Shown here: piece by piece, positions 11,825 to 21,969 of the stretch
Layout of the letters: every line of letters starts with the position of its first letter
Position numbering within the stretch: position 1 is the first letter of the stretch
Source of the DNA: Voacanga thouarsii
Lineage: Eukaryota; Streptophyta; Magnoliopsida; Gentianales; Apocynaceae
Assembly (NCBI GenBank): GCA_026120185.1
Contig: JANUWF010001481.1
Location: forward strand, 124,001 to 188,000
DNA: 64,000 nt
Direction: 5' to 3'
Notes under the pieces: model-generated
Told to the model about the DNA's origin: nothing
The model's input: the letters and a program-made list of their open reading frames with translations, nothing else
The model's database searches: none
Made by a program: the position numbers and the translations under genes

Positions 11825-13663
11825 CACCCCCATCCTCTCTCTCTCTCTCTTCCCCTTTTAGTTTTTTTTTTTTTTTTGGGGGGGGGGGGGGGGGGAACCC
11901 TTGCCCTAAACTTGTGAATATTTCTATTTGGTTTGGCATGTAGATGGGAAATACCAATTCATGTGGATGCAGCAAGTGGAGGATTTGTGGCACCATTTCT
12001 TTTCCCGGAGTTGGAATGGGACTTTAGGTTACCATTGGTAAAGAGCATCAATGTAAGTGGGCACAAGTATGGACTTGTGTACGCAGGAATTGGTTGGGTT
12101 ATTTGGAGGAGCAAAGAAGACTTGCCAGAAGAGCTTATTTTTCACATAAATTATCTTGGAGCTGATCAGCCAACCTTCACTCTCAATTTCTCCAAAGGTA
12201 GAGTGGCTTAATTACTTGTTGTAAATTATTTCTTTTTGATAATATATAAAAATCAGGTGGAATAGGTGGGGGGATCACAAATAAGGGGATTAGGGAAGGA
12301 TAAATCTCATTTAATGCTGATGATGAGAATCGCACTTTCAGCCTTTGTGCAGAGAAAAGAGGTGCTGCTATTTACGTTGACTTGATTCTCAAACACTGGA
12401 TCAATTTAATTGGTCGAACTGCAAAAGTTTGTACTTAGCACCTGGCAAGACTATTGTTAGGCTCAAATTGATCTTCATCCATTTTCTGTTATTTCAACGT
12501 AGTTAAATTAAATAGAGATGGTCAAGGTTTAGATTAATAAAGTCCCATCGAGCTCAACCTTATCTTTGAAAAGTATCTAAACAATATTGTCAAATTTGTT
12601 AAATTTGCAACGTCTTGTAAGGTTTCGTATATTAATGGTTTATTAGGATTTTAGAGTGATAAGGTGTTAATTCAACTAGTTAAATGCTTTGTTATAAAAC
12701 AAAGATTCTTAACTAGATCCAAATTCCCACGACTGTTGTATAAGAAAAGAGGTAGCTTGGAGGGCACCGTAAAAAGGAAAAAAAAACACAGAATATATCC
12801 TGACAAATTTGGTGTTAAAACTAATTTTCCTCTTCTATGCAGGATCAAGTCAAATTGTAGCTCAATATTATCAATTCTTGCGCTTGGGTTTTGAGGTAAT
12901 TAAAGATATCTTATACCCTTTAATTCTCTCCCGCAAAAATGATATAACTTAGATGCACAATGTTTATATATTTTACTTCATAGTATTATTAATGGAAAAC
13001 AATGTTGTTGTTGGTGTAATTGGATTCCGATTCTTTTCAATTCAAAACTTTAATTTAATTTAAAATAGTTAAATTTTATTTCTTAAGACGTATTATATAT
13101 ATATCACAACACATTATATTCTTTTCTTTTTTTAATTTACTCCCATGATGCAGCAGGGATACAAAAGAATAATCAATAATTGCATGGAAAATGCCAAACT
13201 TCTTCAAGAGGGACTGATGCAAACAGGCCATTTTGACATAATCTCAAGAGATAAAGGACTACCACTTGTGGCCTTTGCATTCAAGGACAAGAACAAAAAC
13301 TTGGCATTTGAATTATCAAAAGCCCTAAGGCACAATGGATGGATAGTTCCTGCATACACAATGCCGGCCAATGTGGAACATATGACTGTGCTTAGGGTGG
13401 TGGTGAGGGAGGATTTGGGACGACAACTTGTTGAGAGGTTGGTTTCCCATGTGAAAACTGTCATAGCTGACCTTAAAGAGGAAGCATTGTTTGTAGTCCC
13501 GAAGATATCTTTTACTGTCGAGGTCAAGTCTGGTGAAGAGACTCAAGATGAGAAGGGACTCATACATGTGCCCACAACTTCAATACATTTGAAACATGAC
13601 AAGCATGAAAGACCTCGTAAGAAAGTACATACGAGGGGCAGCAAGACTAAAGGTGTATGCTAA
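7499..13663 (+). CDS. GAD: glutamate decarboxylase, seven exons, intact (509 aa)
   Basis: A PLP-dependent enzyme that would convert L-glutamate to GABA and CO2 in the cytosol. Exons: 7499-7593, 8108-8312, 11167-11367, 11571-11785, 11944-12197, 12843-12895, 13157-13663. All introns are GT-AG and the joined frame is open (1530 nt with stop). The product begins [11 protein letters not shown] and shows [21 protein letters not shown], the cofactor segment [17 protein letters not shown] and the Schiff-base lysine in SGHKYG (about K280). Length matches plant GADs (about 500). The final ~50 residues are unusual: they are basic and end KTKGVC. They lack the Trp and Glu/Lys-rich calmodulin-binding segment typical of the family, so Ca2+/calmodulin control may be weak or absent (inference). 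Intron 2 contains a retroelement. Acceptor 6 is a CAGCAG pair. Confidence 0.93.
7922..7943. repeat. (AT)n microsatellite in GAD intron 1
   Basis: Eleven or so AT dinucleotide repeats inside the first GAD intron (7594-8107). A length-variable marker with no other visible role. Confidence 0.8.
8766..9094 (-). repeat. 3' LTR of the intronic copia element
   Basis: Left-hand repeat, matching 10572-10903 along its whole length with scattered substitutions. In element orientation it follows a purine-rich GAAAATTGAGGATT tract, the likely polypurine tract. Confidence 0.85.
9108..9557 (-). pseudogene. copia protease / pre-integrase remnant
   Basis: The open frame begins near a degraded aspartic-protease motif, with MDNGFC where copia proteases have a D-S-G triad context, then HICKDQDMF. 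It continues through [17 protein letters not shown] and [19 protein letters not shown], the conserved protease flap and C-terminal region. It then runs into [19 protein letters not shown], the start of the pre-integrase linker, and stops just inside the 3' LTR border. Integrase, RT and RNase H do not follow. The DSG-to-DNG change and the missing downstream domains argue against function. Confidence 0.75.
9700..10410 (-). pseudogene. copia Gag remnant with zinc knuckle
   Basis: A gag frame starts MDSLNITDM at 10410 and contains [12 protein letters not shown]. The capsid-like segment [20 protein letters not shown] to [16 protein letters not shown] follows at 10075-10281, matching the UBN2/copia Gag domain. 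Near 9715-9745 a zinc knuckle [10 protein letters not shown] is followed at once by a TAA stop, and its last cysteine is lost. Several stops and frameshifts separate the pieces. Gag would form the virus-like particle of the element; this copy cannot make a full one. Confidence 0.7.
10572..10903 (-). repeat. 5' LTR of the intronic copia element
   Basis: Right-hand repeat, partner of 8766-9094. The adjoining minus-strand primer site at about 10557-10570 (TGGTATTAGAGACC) shows that this is the 5' LTR and that the element is transcribed toward lower coordinates, opposite to GAD. Confidence 0.85.
11793..11895. repeat. CT repeats, poly-T and G18 run in GAD intron 4
   Basis: Two CT microsatellites (about 11793-11820 and 11835-11850) are followed by a T tract and then 18 consecutive G (11878-11895). 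All lie inside the 158-base intron 11786-11943. The G run ends 48 bases before the acceptor AG. Uninterrupted homopolymers are prone to sequencing error, so the exact count is uncertain. Confidence 0.8.
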
Positions 13664-13939
13664 CATATTTATTTGAACTACGACCTATCCGTCTTACAAA
13701 AATGACAACCTTGATAATTAGAATCTTATACCTTGTTGATGTAAATGTAAAGGGATGTTTGCAGTATCGGTTCATCTTTCTTTCAATCCTTACATGTAAT
13801 GAATGTGTGCCATTGTTTAATTCTTTCTTTTGTGTTAAAATTAGTATAAGAAAGTGTATATTATTTTTTTTTAAATTTATATCTTGAAGGTGCTTTTCCT
13901 CATGTTGCAGTTCGATATTTTCTTGTTTGGAACTTGTTT

Positions 13940-13945
13940 AATAAA
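13940..13945 (+). terminator. possible GAD poly(A) signal
   Basis: AATAAA occurs 277 bases after the GAD stop codon, in a T-rich 3' UTR-like stretch. Plant signals are loose, and an upstream AATGAA near 13798 could serve instead. Confidence 0.3.
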
Positions 13946-13950
13946 TTACT

Positions 13951-16556
13951 TGTTACGGAAAATAGCAATAATAGAAGGAATTAAAAACAAACAAAATTAA
14001 AAGACAAACATGATATATGTAATTTGGTCAATGTAACTTACGTCCACAGGCATAGAGAAAGAAATTTCTTATTTCTTTCTGGAGAATTTTTATAAAAAGG
14101 GTTAATATTGCAAGCTCTGAAATTACATATTTATAGAAAATACATATCACCATACTACAGGGAGACATTGTTGTAAAGCTTTGACAACAGTAAGAAAATG
14201 CTTCCTTCTTCAATAATCCAAGCTAAAGTTCTTGGGTTATTGCAACAAATTTGACAATTAGTAATGAGCTGCTAAATGACATATTGTCAGAATGTCATGA
14301 AAAATATTCATTGCGTGCCGAAAATCATAATTCGACATTTACTTTCACAAGTTGAACATTTTACATGATGATAATTTATAACGTCACATACTAGCATTAC
14401 AAAATATTTGGCACTAACATTTCCCACTAACTAGAGATAGAGGGAAATATTTTTTGTGACGATACCAATATTAAGTGACGTTTTAATTTTGCCAACAATG
14501 TACCATCCTTTTTGTGACGAACTATATAAAGTCATTATTTTATCAAAATTTAACATTATGTCACTATTATTATTGTTCATTATCTGTGACAACTTTTATT
14601 GCATTATGTATTTTATAACTATTTGGCGACATATACATACGTCACCACAATACAAATATTAATGATATCTCAATATGTCACACTTATGTATAGTATTAGG
14701 TGAAAATTTTAATAATATTACAAAATTTTAAATAATCTATTATGTTAATTATCTATCATAACAAGGATCACACTCACGTAATTACTACAAGAACAAGAGA
14801 CTTTCCTTGAATTGGATATTGTAATGACATTTTTCACTTGTTGATGCTTTGGAAAGGTGTCGTCCAAGGTCGAGTCACAATAAGTCCTATGATGCTGCAA
14901 GAGTGTCATGCCAATGCATCAAATACGACACTATATAGTGTTACCTTATTTGTATATAATTATACATTCATGGTGTCATTACAGATCATATAACAATTAA
15001 AAATTTAAATTCGATATTAGTTTATTACTATTTTAAAAAGCGTTAAGATAAACATGCAATACAACAGTAAAATATGTCATTATAGTGGTTATATTGTTAC
15101 ACTCTATAATGTCACTATAAGCCCTAAATAATGCATTTAAAAGTGTTAGCATAGATTCTCTTAATTGACATATCTTTTTGTGCCATGATATGGCTTTTTT
15201 CCCCCTATCCTACCACTCCTCCCACACACAGAGAGAGTTTTATCTACAAATAAAATACGATTACTACATGCATTAATAAACGTAAAAATAATCAAAAGTA
15301 GACCATATAAAAGAGGAAGCCAAATTCAAATATAAATTTTATAACATCCAAATTTAACATTCATATTTAGTCATAGAACAAAAGTAGTACAAAAATGAAA
15401 AGTACATTATTTAAATATATCAACTTTCTTTTGTCCCGTTAATTTCTCTATAAATAAGCATAAAATCATCAAACCAAGCATCATTTATATTGTCCCAATA
15501 TCAAGTTGTTGCGATATTGAAACATATGTTTAATCTTCTTCATGAATTCTCAACTTCAATTAAATGGAATGAATTTAGTAATAACATTGTAAAACACGTT
15601 GAAAAATAAAAAATATTAGACTAATTGCTCAGGTAGGTGAGTAGAGGTTACCATATGGCGTGGCCAAGTAATAAATAATCCAATGAAGTCTCCAATGATT
15701 TATATCTAATGGCCTTATCAATTTCTTATTTGACAAAGAGAAAGGAAAATACTTGATCCCAATACCACAAGATTAAAGCTCTAATATGCTTTCTACATAA
15801 AACTATTTAAACAAAAGATTACCAAGCATTCTGTGAGAACCTAGAAGGATGAGCATTTATCTGTTCAAACAACTAAGTTAGGAATTATCACCAAGTCTAC
15901 AACTTTGAAATATCAAATAGTCATAAAAATCACTAGAAAATACAAGTAAAAGATCGATTGTTTGCAATGAAGTTCCAAGAAGGTTGATGCCTTTATCACT
16001 TTAGCAAATACTAGCACGAGTCCCACAGCTATTTCCAGATACATTAGCAAATACTAGATCCAAAAAAATGTTATATCAAGTTTCAAAAAAAGTTCATAAA
16101 AATTTTGGCGATTTATGAGCATGAAATCCACAAACTTGTGCTTGAAATATTAAAAAATATATAATAGAAAATTATTTAACCTATGTTCTTCCTAAACATC
16201 TAAATGAAATGGCTAATTGCAAGAACATGTGAAAGCTAATTAGGTATTGGAACAAACTCCAAAATTGATTCTTTAGCCTATTTGACCAACTATATATCTG
16301 TTGTTCTACAGTGTTTGACATATAAAATGCAGAAAAAAATAACACCCAAACTTAATAAAAGCAAAATTAGCTATTGAGGGAAAATGTTTGAAAAGTAGAA
16401 TTACCAAATTATAGATGCGAAAAGGTTACTTGAAAAAAAAAAAGATGCAAAAGTCCATCAAACATAAAAGTTGAAGTGAACCAATGCCAATGATTCATCA
16501 AAATGCAGTAATGAGAGGTTGATCCCAAAACTGACCACAGTGAGACAAATGAAATA
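13951..16556. other. AT-rich intergenic DNA with a possible DNA-transposon derivative
   Basis: No gene is recognisable. Between about 14390 and 15130 the sequence repeats short GTGACG/GTCAC and GTGTC/GACAC words in both orientations and contains a CTACAAGAA word at 14784. This is the kind of subterminal repetition seen in non-autonomous DNA transposons. I cannot delimit ends or target duplications. Confidence 0.4.
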
Positions 16557-16830
16557 GCAATTGGATATAAGTGTGTTTTCTCACCGTGTAAAAGTGCAGA
16601 CAAGATCCCCATTGGCAAGTAATCATATACTAAAATCTTCTAATATGTGCTATAGTAATGAGCTAACAAAGGCACCAAATTCTTATGATTCATCTTTCCA
16701 AGTTCCTTCATCTTCTCTCTAAACTCCTTCTCACTAACACTCATATCTCTCAACCTCTATACAGCCACAGTAATCCCAACCTCTACACTACCTTATATGC
16801 AGTCTATCCTCTTTTTCTAATGTCTGCAGT
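16557..16830 (-). pseudogene. LRR receptor-like kinase fragment (kinase N-lobe)
   Basis: Minus-strand translation gives, in order, TAYKVV, then after a frame change EVGITVAV, a stop, then RLRDMSVSEKEFREKMKELG, KMNHKNLVPLLAHYYS, a stop, then KILVYDYLPMGILSALLHG. This is the N-lobe and hinge of plant LRR receptor-like kinases of the RLK902/RKL1 kind: the glycine-loop exit, the VAVK strand, helix C and the LVYDYLPMGSLS hinge. The catalytic VAVK lysine is replaced by a TAG stop. A second TAG occurs before KILVYD, and one frameshift lies near the start. Neither the C-lobe nor the ectodomain was found, so this is a short relic. Confidence 0.75.
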
Positions 16831-17151
16831 TTGTCCTCTATATTTGTAGTTATTATATTATAGTACCAGTAGTATTTCTCTGTTTTTAGCTTACAGTTTA
16901 CACTGTTTTCCCACTTTAAGAACCTCCTCTCATGAATAACATATCAAGTATTCCTAATGAAAGAGGTATAATAAATAACATAAGACGAATATTTTCACAT
17001 ACAGTAAGTTGGTATTCAGTTTTAGAGATTTGACGCCCAACTTTAATTGCAAAATGAGCACAAATAGGATGCTTATTTTTTCTTGATTTTAGTATAGGTA
17101 CCCTAAATCACCATACAATTTTAACTATGTTGGTTATTATTAGGATATACT

Positions 17152-17606
17152 TGTTGGAATGTACGGGCACTAAAACTGTATTTTTGATGTAATTTCGATT
17201 AAATTAATAAAAATTTTATTCTCACAAGTTGTTTATGTTTTCTTATTTTAATTTATGCATAATTTTACTGGAATAGACTCATTGTGTTTAAGTAAATAAT
17301 CTGTGAATGGAGGTCTTTCACAGTAAGGTATAGAATACGGATTACATAACACATAAACTGTTGTTCTTAACCGAATAATGAGAACGGGAATCTCATCATA
17401 ACAAGATTATTAATTGTGAATTCCAAGTAGGGAATGGCTTGCCTTTAGCCAGTAGCAGTCCACTCACTTCATAACATAAGCGTGTTTCTAAAAGTACTAT
17501 AATGGTAGAAACCCGGACTACTACTGCTACAACATAGGCTTATACACTACGACTTGAGTATGAGTTGGTGGTCTGGCAAAGCTGAAAGTGTATACTTTGA
17601 TATACT
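17152..17606 (+). repeat. copia LTR, 5' stub
   Basis: Begins TGTTGGAATGTACGGGC and follows the start of the copia LTR family seen in the window (24484, 55401 and 58885 on +; 26960 and 44010 read on -). Shared landmarks are GTGTTTAAGTAA, GGAGGTCTTTCACAGTAAGGTAT and GACTTGAGTATGAGTTGGTGGTCTGGC. It stops abruptly at 17606, where an Athila-like LTR starts. The rest of this LTR was probably separated or lost by that insertion. Confidence 0.75.
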
Positions 17607-18559
17607 TGATAGCGTCTAGATTTGTCTATATTTTTATAGTTATTTGAGGTTGTTTTGTGATACTTTTGATTTAATAACTGGTCATTTTCTTTCCTATTTG
17701 ATGTTTTGCTTATGGAAAGTGTTTTTAGTAATTTTGTACAAGAATTGAAGGATTTGGAATGAAATTATGGATTTCCAGAGTTGACCTGGCACTTGCTCAA
17801 CATTACTGACTTGATCCTGCATTTAATATAGAAAAATAGAGCAAACCGAGTAAAAACAAGTGCTAGACTGGCGCCGGTCCAGATGAAGTGACCAAGCACT
17901 AGGCTAACTTTGTTCAAGCCGTTTCAGAGTCTTTTTTCAAACAAAATAAGGAATTTCCTAAAAGGTTTAATTGTTTCCAGTCTGTACTCGGACTAGGACT
18001 TCTAGGGAATGTTTTTTGGCAAGAGGCCTATTTAAACAAGAACAAGTGAAGATTAACATATGAAATCAAGGAAAAAAGTTGTTACTCATTAGAAGAAGAA
18101 TTCTTTACTCAAGGAGCATTATTTCAAGAAATTCTTCAAAAGAGGAAGAAAATGGTTGGTCTATGAGTTCTTTTTAAAACCTTTATTTTCTTTTTCTTTG
18201 AACAATAATGAGATTAATATTTTTATTGTATTTGCATATTATTTTTGGATTTATGATGATATATTACTTTAGTCTTTTGTTCAATTTACTGCTATTCTTG
18301 GTATTTGATTAATTATTTTAATGGTAAATTGATGAGATTGGATCATCTTTCTAATTGACTTGAGAAAGATAACGTATATAGTTTTCTTTGCTCAATTCTC
18401 GATTTATTTCCTTAACTAACTCGATAGAGAGACTAAGTCGAGCGATTTGCCACGAAAACAATATGAAAATAAGCTGTTCGGGTTTGCCACGGATTTGCCA
18501 TAGATACTTTATTTAGAAATAGTTTCTAATTATTAAAAATTTAAACCTTTTGAATTGTG

Positions 18560-18752
18560 GACCACAGCCCTCCTTGCACACTAGCCACACCTGATCACAA
18601 ACTATTTGGTGCATAGCCATCTCCATAGATCGTCACACCGGATTGCAGCCCTAAATTGTTCAAGAATTGCGCAGCACAATACTCGAACCCATGACCTTCG
18701 AAATAGCATATGTTGTGTTTAGCTGCTGAGTTACGTCAATTGTTGTGCTATC
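18560..18752 (-). repeat. possible tRNA-derived SINE
   Basis: On the minus strand TAACTCAGCAGC resembles a pol III box A, and GGTTCGAGTAT, about 40 bases further on, resembles box B (GGTTCGANNCC). The surrounding 190 bases are less AT-rich than their neighbours. A T tract abuts the box-A side rather than the tail side, which does not fit a standard SINE, so the call is tentative. Confidence 0.4.
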
Positions 18753-18958
18753 CTTTTTTTTTATTATTTATTTAAACTACTCTAAACAATCTTTGTGTAC
18801 TTTTTTCTAAATAAAAGTATTATAACAAAATATAATAATCATATTAAATTCAATATAAAACCATATTATTCAATATAAAAAATAGTTTGTATATTTATAT
18901 AACTTTAAAATTTTATATATTGTCAATTATACTATCTTTTTTATTAAATGATTTATAC

Positions 18959-18963
18959 ATATA

Positions 18964-19021
<58 letters not shown>

Positions 19022-19075
19022 TACACAATATAACCCACACACACATATACATTCATAATCATAAATATACATAAA

Positions 19076-19107
<32 letters not shown>

Positions 19108-19111
19108 TTCA

Positions 19112-19144
<33 letters not shown>
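18959..19144. repeat. compound GT/AT/CA microsatellites
   Basis: GT then a long AT run (about 18963-19018), a CA run (19078-19107) and a second AT run (about 19116-19143). Cruciform-prone and length-variable. Confidence 0.9.
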
Positions 19145-19147
<3 letters not shown>

Positions 19148-19279
19148 CTTATTTAATAAATAATTCACTTATTTTAACTTTTAATAAAATAAAATTAACA
19201 AATTTAGAATTTTTAATCAAAGTATTCTAATTTTTTGAATAAAATAATAAAAATATTAAAATATTACATTCTTTTAACC

Positions 19280-20916
19280 ACTATTTTGCCTAACATATAA
19301 TTTGTATATTTTAAATGGTAATATAGTTAATTGCATTGATATTTTCAATGGCTTTTGTTGTCAAAAAAAATATAAAGAAAAATTGGAGGACCAAAATTTT
19401 TTAGATTGAAATTAATTTTAATCTTTTGTGAGTATATACTAATTTTGGAGGAACGAAATTTTTAGATTGAAATTAATTTTAATTGTGTTGCAAGTTTTAA
19501 TTTTTTTCAAATAAAAAGTTAAGAATTTAAAACAGTGGAAGCAATGAATTTTTAAAACAACCTATATTTATTAGTAAGATTATTCAAAGTCAATATATAT
19601 AGTCACTACTTTGCTTGAAAAAAATAAAGAAAATTAATAAATTAGAACCAAAAAAAAAAGAAAGAAAAAAATAGCGTGACAAATCCGTGGCAATCCGCCA
19701 TGGAATTGCTACAGAATTAGTGGCAAGTTTGTAATTCCATGACGGAAGACACAACAAAAATTTAGCCATTTCGTTTTATCACTACTTTGCGTAACATACT
19801 TTTTTGTATACTCTCAATGATAATATAGTTCTTCACAATACTTTTCAATGGCTTTTACCGTCGAAATAAAATAAAATTATATCGTTTCTTTAAAATTTTT
19901 AATTTTAATACAAACATATATTTCGATACAAAAAAATAATACATCTTATTTTCAATTCCATTTCAAGAATGAATGCATTATAAAATAAATAAATTAAGAT
20001 CTTTACAAAATATTTCATCGTTATTATTTAAAATGTACGGAACAAAAATTAATACAAACCAATATAATTAATAAATTAAAACAAAAAAAAGGAAAAAATG
20101 TCGTGGCAAATCAATGACAATCTGCCACGGAATTAGTGGCAATTTTGTGATTTTATGGCAAATCTGTGGCACGGAACACATAACAAAAATTTAGCCCTTT
20201 CTTTTTATCACTACTTTGCATAACATACTTTTTTGAATACTCTCAATGATAATATAGTTCTTCACAACAATTTTCAAAGGCTTTTATAGTTGAAATAAAA
20301 TAAAATAACATAATTTCTTTAAAATTTTTAATTTTAATACAAACGTTTATTTCGATACTAAAAAATAATACATCTTATTTTCAATTCCATTTCAAGAATG
20401 AACGCATTAGAAAATAAATAAATCAAGATACTTAGAAAATATTTTGTCGCCGTTATTTAAAATATATGGAATAAAAATTAATATAAACCAATATAATTAA
20501 TAAATTAGAACAAAAAAAAAAAAGAAAAAAATTTCGTGGCAAATCCATGGCAACGGAACAAACAACAAAAATTTAACCTTTTTTTTTTTTATCACTACTT
20601 TGCATAACATACCTTTTTGTATACTGTCAATGATAATATAGTTCTTCACAATAATTTTCAATGGTTTTTACAGTCGAAATAAAATAAAATTATATCATTT
20701 CTTTAAAATTATTAATTTTAATGCAAACATATAGTTCGATACTAAAAAATAATACATCTTATTTTCAATTCCATTTCAAGAATAAACGCATTAGAAAATA
20801 AATAAATCAAAATACTTACAAAATATTTTGTCGTTGTTATTTAAAAGGTATGGAACAAAAATTAATACAAACCAATATAATTAATAAATTATAACAAAAA
20901 AAGGAAAAAAAATTCC
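19280..20916 (+). repeat. tandem array of ~0.4-kb units in the CACTA-like element
   Basis: Three clear head-to-tail units start at CGTGRC words at 19675, 20102 and 20535, with the next word (CGCGGC) at 20916, so spacings are 427, 433 and 381 bases. A fourth, strongly diverged unit precedes them (about 19280-19674). Each unit runs from the CGTGGCAAATC words through AACAAAAATTTAGCC, ATCACTACTTTGC, TCAATTCCATTTCAAGAAT and AATATAATTAATAAATTA to an A-rich end. No coding capacity. Confidence 0.85.
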
Positions 20917-21763
20917 GCGGCAAATCCATGGCTAATGTTTGGCATAATTTTGCCACGAAAATGTTTCTATCGCAAATTGGTGGCTAATGTTTAGCATAAT
21001 TTTTTGGCACCTTTTTTTGCTACCAATTTGCCACGGAATATGTTTTCATCGCTACTTGCTACTATTTTCATCACAATTCCGTGGCAAATAGTCATGGATT
21101 TGCTATGGTATTTTTTCCTTCGCAAGTTGCTTGTATTTTGCTATTTTGTAGCAAAATCCATCGCTAATTGCCACGAAAAATTTTTCATGTCAAAAGTCCG
21201 CAGCAGATTCACAGTTTTCTTGCAATGTCAAAAGTTGTTAATTTCACCTAGAGATAGGTGAATTAATAAATTTCATGTCATTGTCACCTAGCGATAAGTA
21301 TAATTATCAAGGATTTGTGTTCTATGCATTTTTTTTATGTTTTAGTGAGACAGAGATGTTCATTAGAATTAATTAAGAGATAGTGAAACCATAGCTCGAG
21401 AGAGAATAGATTCTACATTAACTCCTTCATGAAAAGTGATCAATTGTGATAATTGCAAATGATTTATTGACATGTTTTCAAGAGTAACTATTTAATTACA
21501 AGGTTTTTTCTCCAAGAGTTGTATATATTTTATCTTTATTTTTTATTTTTTATCACTTAAATTGGTACGTTAAACAATGTATAAAAGTGATTAGTTTGTA
21601 CTTGTTCTTTGAAAATCGATACTTGTTAATGCCCTATATTATACTTTATGATGAGTGCACTTACTCATATGTGTGAATTAGGGATTAATGTTTTAAGTAA
21701 ACTTTATTGGGAATGGATACATAATTGCATGATTTTTATAACCTAAATCTAACACATCAAGTT

Positions 21764-21780
21764 TTTGGCGCCGTTGCCAG
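21764..21780 (+). promoter_or_regulatory. tRNA primer-binding site of the Athila-like element
   Basis: TTGGCGCCGTTGCCA lies four bases after the LTR end. It matches the primer site typical of Athila-group elements (TGGCGCCGTTGCCGGGGA) with a late mismatch. Confidence 0.75.
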
Positions 21781-21969
21781 AAAACAATATCATTAAAGCT
21801 TGGAGTTCATTGATTTAGCCATATTTATATGTCTACATGTAAATATGTATATATGTTCTTTATATAAAAAGGTGCCATAATTTGTTGTAAGGTGTATGAA
21901 TTTATGTGTAAACTATTGTATAGGATGTACTCTCTATTTTTCTTTTGCATAAATGTACATTCTAGACCT

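Larger units (their letters stand above)
18440..21227. mobile_element. CACTA-like DNA element inserted in the Athila LTR
   Basis: The block is full of GCCACG/CGTGGC words in both orientations (for example near 18449, 18484, 20102, 20121, 20535, 21041, 21077 and 21169). This is the dense subterminal array typical of plant CACTA elements. Its right end reads TTTTCTTGCAATG, close to the canonical TTTTCTTGTAGTG terminus. The left terminus lacks a matching CACTACAAGAAAA, so it is probably truncated. No transposase is encoded. The interior holds a SINE-like patch, AT/CA microsatellites and a tandem array. Confidence 0.5.
17607..21759 (+). repeat. 5' LTR of the Athila-like element, interrupted
   Basis: Starts TGATAGCGTCTAG and ends ACACATCA, giving TGAT...ATCA terminal inverted bases, and lies just before the tRNA primer site. 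A TATTTAAA-type promoter motif is at about 18029. Lengths of about 0.83 kb and 0.53 kb lie on either side of the CACTA-like insertion, giving an original LTR of about 1.36 kb. Confidence 0.65.

Noticed and set aside
11639..11996. Minus-strand open frames with Arg-Glu repeats across GAD exon 4 and intron 4
   Set aside because: They are shadows of the GAD exon and the CT microsatellite.
13204..13567. Minus-strand open frames opposite the last GAD exon
   Set aside because: They are antisense shadows of a conserved exon, with no independent motif.
18913..19104. Open frame rich in Cys/Val and Tyr/Ile on the minus strand
   Set aside because: It is a translation of GT/AT/CA microsatellites, with no coding signal.
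19280..20916. Array as a centromeric satellite or CRISPR
   Set aside because: It has only 3-4 units of ~0.4 kb, no spacers, a location within a DNA-transposon-like block inside an LTR, and a plant nuclear context.
21004..21261. 85-codon open frame (MAPFFATNLPRN...)
   Set aside because: It is the translation of repeated GCCACG/CGTGGC words at the right end of the CACTA-like element.
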